From positions 372,001-436,000 of the forward strand of contig OX639965.1 in assembly GCA_951828235.1 (NCBI GenBank): a DNA stretch of 64,000 bases, read 5' to 3'. This DNA is from an uncultured Gammaproteobacteria bacterium. Lineage in GTDB: Bacteria; Pseudomonadota; Gammaproteobacteria; Steroidobacterales; Foliamicaceae. This document shows positions 22,418 to 30,775 of the stretch, piece by piece; within the stretch, counting starts at the first letter, position 1; every line of letters starts with the position of its first letter. Below the pieces are notes generated by a model. That model did not search any database. It had not been told where the DNA came from and was given only the letters and a program-made list of their open reading frames with translations. A program made the position numbers and the translations under genes.

Positions 22418-23047
22418 ATGGCGCAAACTGCCGACACAAACTACGCGGGCGTCTGGGACAATCGTCTCGGCTTCGGCAAGACGCCGGTCGTTATCGTTAT
22501 CGACCTGTTGAAGGGCTACACGACCGAGGGTTCGCCGCTTTATGCACCTGGCGTAGTGGCTTGCCTGAAAGAGGTCCCCGATGTGATTGAGGCCGCCCGC
22601 GCCAAGGGCGTGCCGGTGATCCACACCCGGGTTCTCTATAACCCCACGAATTACGAGGACGGCGGCGTCTGGACGCTGAAGGCCCCGGTGCTCAAGAACC
22701 TGGTGCCCGGAAACCTGTATTCGGAGTTCTGCGACGAAGTCGCGCCACCGGATGAAGAAACGGTGTTGACCAAGAACTACGCAAGCTGCTTCTTCGGCAC
22801 CAGCCTTTCATCCATCCTGGCTGCGCGGGGTGCGGACACGCTCATCATTCTGGGCTGCACCACCTCCGGCTGCATCCGCGCGTCGGCCGTCGATGCGGTC
22901 CAGCACGGCTACCGCCCGATCGTGGTCCGCGAATGCGTCGGCGACCGGCACGACGGTCCGCACGAGGCCAACCTCTTCGATATCCACGCCAAGTACGGCG
23001 ACGTGGTGTCCAAGGCCGAAGCGCTGGAATACCTGCAGGGGCTGTAG
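22418..23047 (+). CDS. Isochorismatase-family cysteine hydrolase, N-carbamoylsarcosine-amidase-like
   Basis: 209 residues from the ATG at 22418 with a gagggg site 8 bases upstream. The family triad is visible: Asp29 (VIVIDLLKGY), Lys119 (LTKNYASCFFGTSL) and Cys152 (GCTTSGCIRASAVDA). The last motif, with two cysteines around TTSG, is characteristic of N-carbamoylsarcosine amidase and relatives, which release CO2 and ammonia from N-carbamoyl compounds. The exact substrate is inferred, not shown. It is followed after 48 bases by a deacetylase-family gene, probably in one operon. Confidence 0.87.
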   Translation: MAQTADTNYAGVWDNRLGFGKTPVVIVIDLLKGYTTEGSPLYAPGVVACLKEVPDVIEAARAKGVPVIHTRVLYNPTNYEDGGVWTLKAPVLKNLVPGNLYSEFCDEVAPPDEETVLTKNYASCFFGTSLSSILAARGADTLIILGCTTSGCIRASAVDAVQHGYRPIVVRECVGDRHDGPHEANLFDIHAKYGDVVSKAEALEYLQGL

Positions 23048-23095
23048 CCGCGCAAACCCGCTTCAGCCAAGAAACCCATACTTAAGGAGACCAAA

Positions 23096-23980
23096 ATGGC
23101 GAACCTGACCCAATCCCGGCACTACGACTACGTGCCGCTGATCGACCGCGAACCGTTCAGGCTGCCCGACGGAGCCCGCGTAGCGGTAATGCCCTACCTG
23201 AATATCGAGCATTTCCCGGCCGACATACCCGGCACCGCGCTGGTTCCGGGAACCCAGCAATTTAATCCGGACCCGCTGAACTACGGCTGGCGGGACTACG
23301 GCAACCGTGTCGGACTGTGGCGCATGACCGACCTGCTGGACGAATGCAATGCCCGCGCGACCGTATGTCTCAACTCGGAAATCATCCGCGAATACCCGCG
23401 TATTCTTGAGGAAGGCATGGCGCGCAACTGGGCCTGGATCGGCCACGGCGTCAACAACGCCCCCGCCAACTTCATCAGCAACATCGACGAGGACCGCGAG
23501 CGCGAGATACTGAGTGCCGTGCTGACCGCCATGGAGGAGACGATCGGCAGGCCTACCAAGGGCTGGCTGAGTCCGTTCCTGACTCACACCGACAACACGC
23601 CTCGGCTGCTGGAGGAGTTCGGCGTCGAGTACCTGTGCGACTACACCGCCGACGACCACCCCTTCCGCTTCAACACGCCGAAGAACAACCTGATTGCGGT
23701 GCCCTACACCGTGGAGCTGAACGACATTCCGGCGTTCGGCAACGTGGGCGTATCGTCCGAGGCCTTCGGCGACATGATCATCGACCAGTTCGACGTCCTG
23801 TACGAGGAAGGAGCGACCAACGCCCGCTGCATGCCCATATGCCTGCACACCTTCTGGGTGGGCCAGCCGAACAAGTTCAAGCACCTCGCGCGCGCTTTCC
23901 GCTACATGGCGAAGCACGAAGGCGTGTGGTTCACCACCGGCGACGACGTCAACGACTGGTACCGCGCCAACTTCATGTAG
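23096..23980 (+). CDS. Polysaccharide-deacetylase (NodB/PuuE-like) family hydrolase
   Basis: 294 residues without a signal peptide. It resembles cytoplasmic NodB-fold enzymes such as the allantoinase PuuE rather than secreted chitin deacetylases: VMPYLNIEHFPAD near the N terminus, then WRMTDLLDECNARATVCLN, WIGHGVNN and GWLSPFLTHTDNTPRLL. The usual first metal-ligand Asp appears as Asn in YLNIEHF, while GHG is kept. It probably acts on a C-N bond in a ureide-like compound, consistent with the amidase next to it. The pathway is inferred from the neighbour. Confidence 0.82.
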   Translation: MANLTQSRHYDYVPLIDREPFRLPDGARVAVMPYLNIEHFPADIPGTALVPGTQQFNPDPLNYGWRDYGNRVGLWRMTDLLDECNARATVCLNSEIIREYPRILEEGMARNWAWIGHGVNNAPANFISNIDEDREREILSAVLTAMEETIGRPTKGWLSPFLTHTDNTPRLLEEFGVEYLCDYTADDHPFRFNTPKNNLIAVPYTVELNDIPAFGNVGVSSEAFGDMIIDQFDVLYEEGATNARCMPICLHTFWVGQPNKFKHLARAFRYMAKHEGVWFTTGDDVNDWYRANFM

Positions 23981-24045
23981 GAAGGCCTTGCGGGAGGGCC
24001 GGGGTAAGATTGCAGACATGACAATGCTCTACGGACACTGCAAAC

Positions 24046-25323
24046 ATGAATTACCGCCGCCTGATTCCCGTCATTTGCGTACTTGCGCTTGCCGCCTGCT
24101 CGAATACGGAGAATGACCCCGCCGGTCAAGCCGACCCCAACCGCTATACGATCACCGGCGACCTGTCGGCAACCTATCAGAACGGTGAGTTTGTCGTTTG
24201 GGTATCGAATCCTAAACAGGAAGACGCGGGCAGCGGGGGGATGATGTCGGCGGCCTCCATGTCCGGCGCCGGAAATTCCTCAACCGGCATCAAGGACGGA
24301 TTGAACGTGCTTGCGGAGGCGCCGATCGTGAACGGCCGGGTATTCCTTGAGGGGACGGTGGAGACGCCTCGGAACGTGTACTTCTATGTCCTGAACGCGA
24401 CCGGTCCCGGAGGAATGCGAATGGCGCCGGTAAAGGGCCAGTCTTTCGTACTGGAGCCGGGCGATCTGACCCTGACCATGGACGGCCGTGCAAAGTTCAC
24501 CGTGGAGGGCGGTCATTACAACGACATCGTGATCAATTCCTGGCGACTCTCGCCCGAATACCTGGAGCACATGAACGCCTACAACCAGTCAGTGCAGGCC
24601 GTGGAAGGCGAGACCGAGGATGAACGGCGCGCCCGGGTGGACCGATCCAGCGAAATCTTCAATGAAATGCTGCAACTGGAGAGCCAGGGCCGTCAGCAGG
24701 TCGCTTTGGGCCATGACGACCCCCTGGCACGCAAACTTACCATTCAATCGACCTGGCTTCGGGGTCCGTGGATCACGGATGCGGTGCGGAGATTGGCGGA
24801 GCTTCTCCCCGATGATCCATGGGTGAGCGAGAACCTCGCTTCGGAAGAACAGTATGCCGCCAGCCGGGCAAAAGCCGCGTCCTTTGCGGTAGGCGCCCAG
24901 ATCAGGGACTTCGAGGCCGAGACCCTGGATGGCGACATCGTGAGCGTGTCAGGCGCCAGCGACGGCAAGGAGATCATTCTTCTGGAGTTCTGGGCCTCCT
25001 GGTGCGGTCCCTGCCGGGCGGAAATCCCGCACATGAAGCAGGCCTATTCAGAACACGGTCCCAACGGTTTTGAGATCTTTTCCTTCACGGTCGACGACGA
25101 ACGCGAGGACTGGGAGGAAGCCTCCCTGGAAGAGGACCTTCCCTGGATCAACGCAGGCATGGGCCTGGATCACCCGGCCACCGGGGCCTATGGGGTTACG
25201 GGCGTGCCGGCGAATTTCCTGGTGGATGCCCGCTCGGGCGAAATCGTGGCCCGAAACCTGAGGGGACACAAGCTCGACGAAGCGCTCGAGGAGTACTTCG
25301 GCGAGCAATCGAACGAAGGCTAG
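24046..25323 (+). CDS. TlpA-like thioredoxin-fold lipoprotein (DUF4369-type N-terminal domain)
   Basis: 425 residues. The lipobox LAAC with Cys18 predicts a lipid-anchored periplasmic protein. The N-terminal half (about 30-140) resembles DUF4369 beta domains. A helical spacer leads to an AhpC/TSA-TlpA thioredoxin domain with the active site WASWCGPCRAEIP (Cys320, Cys323) and the cis-Pro loop GVPANFLVD. It is likely a periplasmic thiol-disulfide reductase. It is convergent with dsbD (21-base gap), the membrane protein that could supply it with electrons. Confidence 0.9.
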   Translation: MNYRRLIPVICVLALAACSNTENDPAGQADPNRYTITGDLSATYQNGEFVVWVSNPKQEDAGSGGMMSAASMSGAGNSSTGIKDGLNVLAEAPIVNGRVFLEGTVETPRNVYFYVLNATGPGGMRMAPVKGQSFVLEPGDLTLTMDGRAKFTVEGGHYNDIVINSWRLSPEYLEHMNAYNQSVQAVEGETEDERRARVDRSSEIFNEMLQLESQGRQQVALGHDDPLARKLTIQSTWLRGPWITDAVRRLAELLPDDPWVSENLASEEQYAASRAKAASFAVGAQIRDFEAETLDGDIVSVSGASDGKEIILLEFWASWCGPCRAEIPHMKQAYSEHGPNGFEIFSFTVDDEREDWEEASLEEDLPWINAGMGLDHPATGAYGVTGVPANFLVDARSGEIVARNLRGHKLDEALEEYFGEQSNEG

Positions 25324-25344
25324 ACCCGGGCCGGGCCCTTCCGA

Positions 25345-27534
25345 TCAGGCGTCTGCGATCGCTTCGATCACCAGGTTCGGCGTGAGGATCTGCGGCAGGA
25401 CCAGCGCGTCGCCGGACCCCGGCTTGAAGTAGAGATAGAGGGGCACGCCGGCGCGTCCGTGACGCAGCAGCACCTCGGTTATTTCCGGGTCCTCGTTGGT
25501 CCAGTCACCCACCATCACCTGGATGCCCTCGCGGGAAAAGAACTCCCTGACCGCATCGCTCTTCAGCGCCACGTTCTCGTTCACCTTGCAGGTAATGCAC
25601 CAGTCGGCCGTGAAGTATGCGAACACAGGCTCCTGCTGCGAACGAAGCTCACTCAGCGCGGCAGCCGAATAGGCGATCTCGCCGGAAGCCACCGGCGCGC
25701 CCCCTGAATCCACGACCGCCCTGGGAAGCGCCCATAGGCTGAGCAAAACGACCGCCAGCCCTGCCACGCTTGCTCCCCGCCAGGGGCGCGAGAAGGTCTC
25801 GCCGGCCCTGCGGTTCCAGCCGAAGGCGCCCAGGGCCAAGGCCAGAGCGGCGATCAACGCCAGGGTCTGGGCGTTGATGCCGGCCAGATTGCCCAGCACC
25901 CAGTACAGCCAGATCGCCGTCGCGAACATGGGAAACGCCAGCGCCTGGCGGAAGCTCACCATCCAGGCGCCGGGCCGCGGCAGCAGCCGCTGCGCATCCG
26001 GCAACATCGCAACGGTGAAATAAGGCAGCGCGAAGCCCAGCCCCAGGGCCAGGAATACGGCCACCGTAACGCTGGCAGGCTGCAGCAGCGCATACCCCAG
26101 CGCCGGCGCCATGAAGGGCGCCGTACAGGGCGTCGCCACCAGCACCGCCAGGACCCCGGTAAAGAACTCGCCGGCCTTGCCCTGCGTGGCCTTGCCGCCC
26201 AATGCGCCGGCTCCGATATTGACTTCAAACACTCCGAGCAGATTCAGGCCCACGGCCACCATCACGAGCGCCAGGAACGCAACGATCAGGGGATTCTGCA
26301 TGTGAAATGCCCAGCCTACAGCCTCGCCCGCCTGACGCAGTGCAATGATCAGAATCGCGAGGACCAGGAAGCTCACCAGCACACCGGCCAGAAACTGCAG
26401 GCCCGCGTTGCGAGCCACCTGCGGCTTCTCCCCGGCCATCTGGGCCACGCCCAGGGCCTTGAGACTGAGTATCGGCAGGACGCAGGGCATTAGGTTGAGG
26501 ATCAACCCGCCGAGAATCGCAAAACCGATGGCTTGCAAGAGGCTCGGGCCGACGTTGCCGCCGCCGGCCGCGATTGAAGTGCCGGAACCCGCTGTGTCTC
26601 CGCCCGGTGCGGCGTGGCCGCCACCCCCCCAAGGACTTGAGCTCAAGCCTGCGGTCGCGGCATCCCCGGGGCCACCCGACTCATCGTCACGACGCGCCAC
26701 AAGGCTGAACGTCTGCTGGGGAGCGCCTTCCATGTCCACGGAAATCACCAAGCCGGTTTCCTCGTACCGGGCCACCCGCGACCCGGCGGGAACGCTTACG
26801 CGCACACGATCGCTCCACAGGCTGACCTGCTGGTTCGCCGTGTGGTCGATCATGCCGGCGGCTGCCGGGAACAGGTACAGGTTCGATGCGTCTTCCAGTG
26901 ACAGGGGTGTGGAAATGTCGAAGACCACCGAGTCGCCGTCCTGCGAAAACCGGGCAGGCCACTCCATCTCCTGCGGCTGCAGCGCCCGGGCGTCCGCGAA
27001 GGTGGCGGTCCGCCAATCCTCGCTGCCGGAATCCGGCCCGTCCCCGCCGCCCACCGGGATGGTCAGCGCAAGATTCGCGCGCTCCGGAATACACACCTTG
27101 TCATCGCAAACCAGCCAGGATGCCCGGGCCCTTATTTCGAGAACATCGCCGGAAACCGGTTGGGTCTGGGTAACGTCCACCAGGAGCAGTGTCGGCTCGT
27201 TGTAGCCATAGCTCATCATGGTCATGAATGGCACGAATCCCGGCGCCGGGAATTTGAGATCGCCGAATTCGAGCCCCTCGGGCGCGTCCCAGCGAAGACT
27301 CGCGGGCTTGCCGGCATCGCCCGGGTTGATCCAGTACGTGTGCCAGCCGGGGTCGGGACTGAGGTTGAGGCCCAGAGTGAACGGTTCGCCCGGCGTGATG
27401 CGGGTCACCTCCGCAAGCAATTCGGCCTGCGTATGCGCGGTCTTGACCGGGGCTGCCTGGACGGCCTGAAGCGCAGCCGACAGGAACAACAATCCTGCAC
27501 AGGCCGCCGGAGTTCGCGCGACTTGCCGGTTCAT
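25345..27534 (-). CDS. dsbD: Thiol:disulfide interchange protein DsbD
   Basis: Moves electrons from cytoplasmic thioredoxin to periplasmic thiol proteins. About 729 residues from the ATG at 27534, giving a signal peptide ending near LQAVQA; a further ATG at 27570 adds a polar leader. The periplasmic N-terminal domain contains LVCDDKVCIPE (redox cysteines). The central part has eight hydrophobic segments with LMPCVLPILSLK and VATPCTAPFMAPALGY, the membrane cysteine-proline motifs. The C-terminal thioredoxin domain has TADWCITCK. A Gly/Pro-rich linker (about 290-325) joins the first two parts. Confidence 0.94.
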   Translation of the reverse strand: MNRQVARTPAACAGLLFLSAALQAVQAAPVKTAHTQAELLAEVTRITPGEPFTLGLNLSPDPGWHTYWINPGDAGKPASLRWDAPEGLEFGDLKFPAPGFVPFMTMMSYGYNEPTLLLVDVTQTQPVSGDVLEIRARASWLVCDDKVCIPERANLALTIPVGGGDGPDSGSEDWRTATFADARALQPQEMEWPARFSQDGDSVVFDISTPLSLEDASNLYLFPAAAGMIDHTANQQVSLWSDRVRVSVPAGSRVARYEETGLVISVDMEGAPQQTFSLVARRDDESGGPGDAATAGLSSSPWGGGGHAAPGGDTAGSGTSIAAGGGNVGPSLLQAIGFAILGGLILNLMPCVLPILSLKALGVAQMAGEKPQVARNAGLQFLAGVLVSFLVLAILIIALRQAGEAVGWAFHMQNPLIVAFLALVMVAVGLNLLGVFEVNIGAGALGGKATQGKAGEFFTGVLAVLVATPCTAPFMAPALGYALLQPASVTVAVFLALGLGFALPYFTVAMLPDAQRLLPRPGAWMVSFRQALAFPMFATAIWLYWVLGNLAGINAQTLALIAALALALGAFGWNRRAGETFSRPWRGASVAGLAVVLLSLWALPRAVVDSGGAPVASGEIAYSAAALSELRSQQEPVFAYFTADWCITCKVNENVALKSDAVREFFSREGIQVMVGDWTNEDPEITEVLLRHGRAGVPLYLYFKPGSGDALVLPQILTPNLVIEAIADA

Positions 27535-27669
27535 TCGCGTTGACCTGGAGTCATTGCTTGATCGGTCCATGTCTGTAATTGCTCTGAATTCATCTTTGTC
27601 TAAAGCATAGCGCAGTCAGGCCCGGCCAACCTTACGATTTCCTGATACAACAGAGCGGCCGCCACCCTC

Positions 27670-29523
27670 TCACGGCGGGTTCCCTGACGGGTCGTCATCA
27701 TCGGCGCCGTCGGCCGCGGCAATGACCTCGAGAAAGGCATGCCCGAACCGCTCCAGCTTGGCCTGCCCCACTCCATGCAGCTCGAGCATGGACTCGGGCG
27801 TGCTCGGGCGGGCCCGCAGGAACTCCTTCAGGGTTGCGTCGTGAAAGATCACGTATGGCGGCACTCCGGCTTCCTCGGCCAGTCGGGTCCGGCACGTCCT
27901 GAGCGCCTGCCACAGGGGCTCGTCCGCTGCCGCCATTTCCCAGGGCTCCGGTCGTGGCCTTGAGGCCCGTCTCGGCCTGGCCAGGCGAACTTCTTCCCGC
28001 AACTCGATGGTCTGCTCGCTGCGCAGCAGCGGGCGCGCCCGGGGAGTGAGCACGAGGGCGCCGTGGCGTTCGGCATCGACTCGCGCAAATCCCATCGCCA
28101 CTACCTGGCGGACCACGGCATGCCATTGGCGCGCCGAGAGATCGCTGCCGATGCCGAACGTGGAGAGGTTCTGGTGCCGATGCCGGCGGACCTTGTCGGT
28201 GTCCCTGCCGCGCAACACATCAATCAGGTGAGCCGCTCCGAATCGCTGGCCGGCCCGCACGGCGCAGGACAGGAACTTCTGGGCCTCCAGTGTTCCGTCG
28301 AAGGTCTTCGGCGGGTTGAGGCAGTTGTCGCAGTTCCCGCAGGGTTGGGGGTATTGCTCGCCAAAGTAGGCGAGCAGCGCCGCACGCCGGCATTGCGTGA
28401 TCTCGCACCATGCAACCAGTGATTGCAAGCGCGTTCGCTGCACCCGCTTGTGGTCCTCATCGGCCTCCGACTCGTCCACCATCTGCCGCAGCCTGACGAC
28501 GTCCTGCAGGCCGTACGTCATCCAGGCCTCGGCGGGCTCGCCGTCGCGTCCCGCCCGCCCGGTTTCCTGGTAATAGGCCTCGATGCTCTTGGGCAGATCG
28601 CAATGCGCCACGAACCGCACGTCGGGCTTGTCGATTCCCATCCCGAAGGCGATGGTCGCCACGACAATCACTCCATCGGATCGCTGAAACCGCGCCTGGC
28701 AGCGCCGCCGTTGTTGGGCGGACAGGCCCGCATGGTAAGGCAGGGCGTCGAACCCTTCATTCCTGAGCCGTTCGGCCGTGGCTTCGACCTTGCGCCGCGA
28801 CAGGCAGTAGACGATGCCCGCCTGGCCCTGGCGTTCACGCAGGAAGGCCAGCAAATCCGCCCCGGGGCCGTTCTTCATGCGCACCGTATAGCGGATATTG
28901 GGCCGATCGAAGCCGCTGATGAACCGCTCGGCTGCGGTCAGCCTGAGACGCACGACGATCTCCTTGCGTGTGGCCTCGTCCGCCGTGGCCGTAAGCGCCA
29001 GGCGAGGCGTCCCCGGAAAGTGGTCTTCGAGTACATCCAGTCCCAGGTAGTCCTGGCGGAAGTCATGACCCCATTGCGAAACGCAGTGGGCCTCGTCGAT
29101 GGCGATCAGGGCGATTTCGATGCGGCGCAGCAGAGCCAGGGTGCCGCTGTCTTCGTTCAGCAGTCTTTCCGGCGCCAGGTACAGCAGGTCCAGCTCGCCG
29201 CCCTGCAGCGCCGCCCTGGTTCGCTGCCGCTCCTCATGGGACATGCTGGAATTCAGGAAGGCCGCGGCAACGCCGTGCTGGCGCAGGGCGGACACCTGGT
29301 CCTGCATGAGCGCGATCAGCGGCGAGATCACCACGCCGGTACCAGGGCGCAGCATCGCGGGAATCTGGTAGCAGAGTGATTTGCCCCCGCCGGTGGGCAT
29401 CAGCACAAGCGCGTCGCGCCCGCGCAGGACCGCGCGGATGATCTCCTCCTGGTCGGGCCTGAAGGCCGGAAACCCGAATACTTCGCGGAGAAGCCTGCGG
29501 GCTGGATCCAGTGCCGTTTCCAA
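27670..29523 (-). CDS. recQ: ATP-dependent DNA helicase RecQ
   Basis: 3'-5' helicase for recombination repair. About 617 residues from a TTG at 29523 (E. coli RecQ is 609). An ATG at 29634 would add 37 unconserved residues and overlap the upstream gene by 82 bases. Motifs: Walker [26 protein letters not shown], helicase C-terminal GRAGRDG, an RQC zinc cluster (CGNCDNC) and a C-terminal HRDC domain. It closes the hpaB-like operon, 29 bases after the cyclase stop. Confidence 0.95.
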   Translation of the reverse strand: METALDPARRLLREVFGFPAFRPDQEEIIRAVLRGRDALVLMPTGGGKSLCYQIPAMLRPGTGVVISPLIALMQDQVSALRQHGVAAAFLNSSMSHEERQRTRAALQGGELDLLYLAPERLLNEDSGTLALLRRIEIALIAIDEAHCVSQWGHDFRQDYLGLDVLEDHFPGTPRLALTATADEATRKEIVVRLRLTAAERFISGFDRPNIRYTVRMKNGPGADLLAFLRERQGQAGIVYCLSRRKVEATAERLRNEGFDALPYHAGLSAQQRRRCQARFQRSDGVIVVATIAFGMGIDKPDVRFVAHCDLPKSIEAYYQETGRAGRDGEPAEAWMTYGLQDVVRLRQMVDESEADEDHKRVQRTRLQSLVAWCEITQCRRAALLAYFGEQYPQPCGNCDNCLNPPKTFDGTLEAQKFLSCAVRAGQRFGAAHLIDVLRGRDTDKVRRHRHQNLSTFGIGSDLSARQWHAVVRQVVAMGFARVDAERHGALVLTPRARPLLRSEQTIELREEVRLARPRRASRPRPEPWEMAAADEPLWQALRTCRTRLAEEAGVPPYVIFHDATLKEFLRARPSTPESMLELHGVGQAKLERFGHAFLEVIAAADGADDDDPSGNPP

Positions 29524-29552
29524 GGGAATTACCGCGGCACCGGCCGGCCCCG

Positions 29553-30644
29553 TCAGCCGATGGCGATGGGCCGCACGGGTGACCCCGAGGCGCCCACCGA
29601 GCGTAGCGGCAGGATGATGGTGCAGGACTCCCACACCTGGTCCGCGGCAAGTTCCGCAAGGTTTGCGTTCTGGATGTTGTGCACGCCGGACTGGGTGAGG
29701 TTGTGATGGTGGATCACGAAAGGCAGACCTCCAGGAGTGCCTTCGGGCGGACCCGCCTGGCCCATGAGCTGACCGTCGTTGGCCGGGTCGGTGAACGGAT
29801 TGTCCAGCGCCACCAGCACCACACCCTTCTCGCCAAGCATCCTTGCCGCGTCGTACCCCAGACCCGGCCCCATCGCGTAGTACTGCGGCTGGTTCCAGTT
29901 GTCGCTCCAGCCGGTGTAGATATACACCACGTCTCCGGCAAGAATGCCGCGCCCGGCCAGGCCCTGGGCGGCCAGCATTGCATCGATGTCGGCAGCGGTA
30001 ATGACCTGCCCCGGCTCCAGGGGCTCGCCCCCGCCCATGTGGCTGCGAGCGTCCAGCAGCAGGGCGCTGGTCACCAGCGGCGGCGCATGCTCGATGCCGA
30101 GCTTCAGCAAGGGGGAGTCGGGAGTCGGCTTGACGTCGGACTGGGCGTATCCCCCGTAGTACATGGCCGAATCGGCAGGCAGATCGCCTTCGCCCAGCCA
30201 GGGCTCCGGCAGCCAGGCGAAGTGTCCCAGTGCGTCCATCTGGGTTCCCTGGGCGCCCGGTTCTCCGCCGGTGAGGTGCTCGCCGTTGAAGGCATGGGCC
30301 GTATACGGGATGCCCACGGTGGGACGGTAGACATACTCGAGCGGCGGCGAGAACGGCGACTGGGGCATGGACATCGAGCGCGGGTGCGAGAGCTCGTAGA
30401 CCTTCGCGCCGGGTTGACTCATGTGAAAGGCGCAGCGCATCCAGGTTCCCGGACCCTGTGTATTGCCGTTGCCGCGCTGGTCGCCCTGCTCCCAGGGGCC
30501 GGCCGGCGTCAATTCAACCGACTGCGCCCGCATCCCGGCCTTGGGATCGGCCGCCTCCTCAACTTCAGTCTGCGGTGCTGCGCAAGCCGAGATCATGGCA
30601 AGCAGCGCAACACAGGCGCCCGTTCTGCGATAAATCGAAGTCAT
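29553..30644 (-). CDS. Cyclase-family (kynurenine formamidase-like fold) lipoprotein
   Basis: 363 residues. The N terminus carries a lipobox (MISAC, Cys21), predicting a lipid-anchored periplasmic enzyme. The body matches the bacterial cyclase family (PF04199): [20 protein letters not shown] near 124-143, then [16 protein letters not shown] and a C-terminal IHHHNL segment. In KynB-type enzymes the metal motif is HxGTHxDxxxH; here the two leading His positions are Ala and Gln, while Asp and the final His remain. Its start overlaps the 44-codon gene by 4 bases. The substrate is unknown; the neighbours suggest hydrolysis of a compound then imported by the symporter. Confidence 0.82.
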   Translation of the reverse strand: MTSIYRRTGACVALLAMISACAAPQTEVEEAADPKAGMRAQSVELTPAGPWEQGDQRGNGNTQGPGTWMRCAFHMSQPGAKVYELSHPRSMSMPQSPFSPPLEYVYRPTVGIPYTAHAFNGEHLTGGEPGAQGTQMDALGHFAWLPEPWLGEGDLPADSAMYYGGYAQSDVKPTPDSPLLKLGIEHAPPLVTSALLLDARSHMGGGEPLEPGQVITAADIDAMLAAQGLAGRGILAGDVVYIYTGWSDNWNQPQYYAMGPGLGYDAARMLGEKGVVLVALDNPFTDPANDGQLMGQAGPPEGTPGGLPFVIHHHNLTQSGVHNIQNANLAELAADQVWESCTIILPLRSVGASGSPVRPIAIG

Positions 30645-30775
30645 TTGTTGTCTCCCTTGGCGCGGTCTCCGCCGCGGCCCCTGCCCCGGTAGCTTGCCAC
30701 AAACATTGCCGCGATCACGATCGCGGGCAGCACGATCTGCACCAGGAAACTCTCCAGTGGCAGCCCGAGAATCAT
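30641..30775 (-). CDS. 44-residue single-span membrane protein
   Basis: The ATG at 30775 overlaps the symporter stop (ATGA), and its own TGA at 30641-30643 overlaps the start of the cyclase gene (ATGA). This is strong evidence that it is translated. The peptide starts MILGLPLESFLVQIVLPAIV, has one hydrophobic helix (about 9-28) and ends in a basic tail rich in Arg, Gly and Lys ([14 protein letters not shown]). No family is recognised. By position it may be an accessory subunit of the symporter, as small proteins accompany some SSS transporters. Confidence 0.72.
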   Translation of the reverse strand: MILGLPLESFLVQIVLPAIVIAAMFVASYRGRGRGGDRAKGDNK

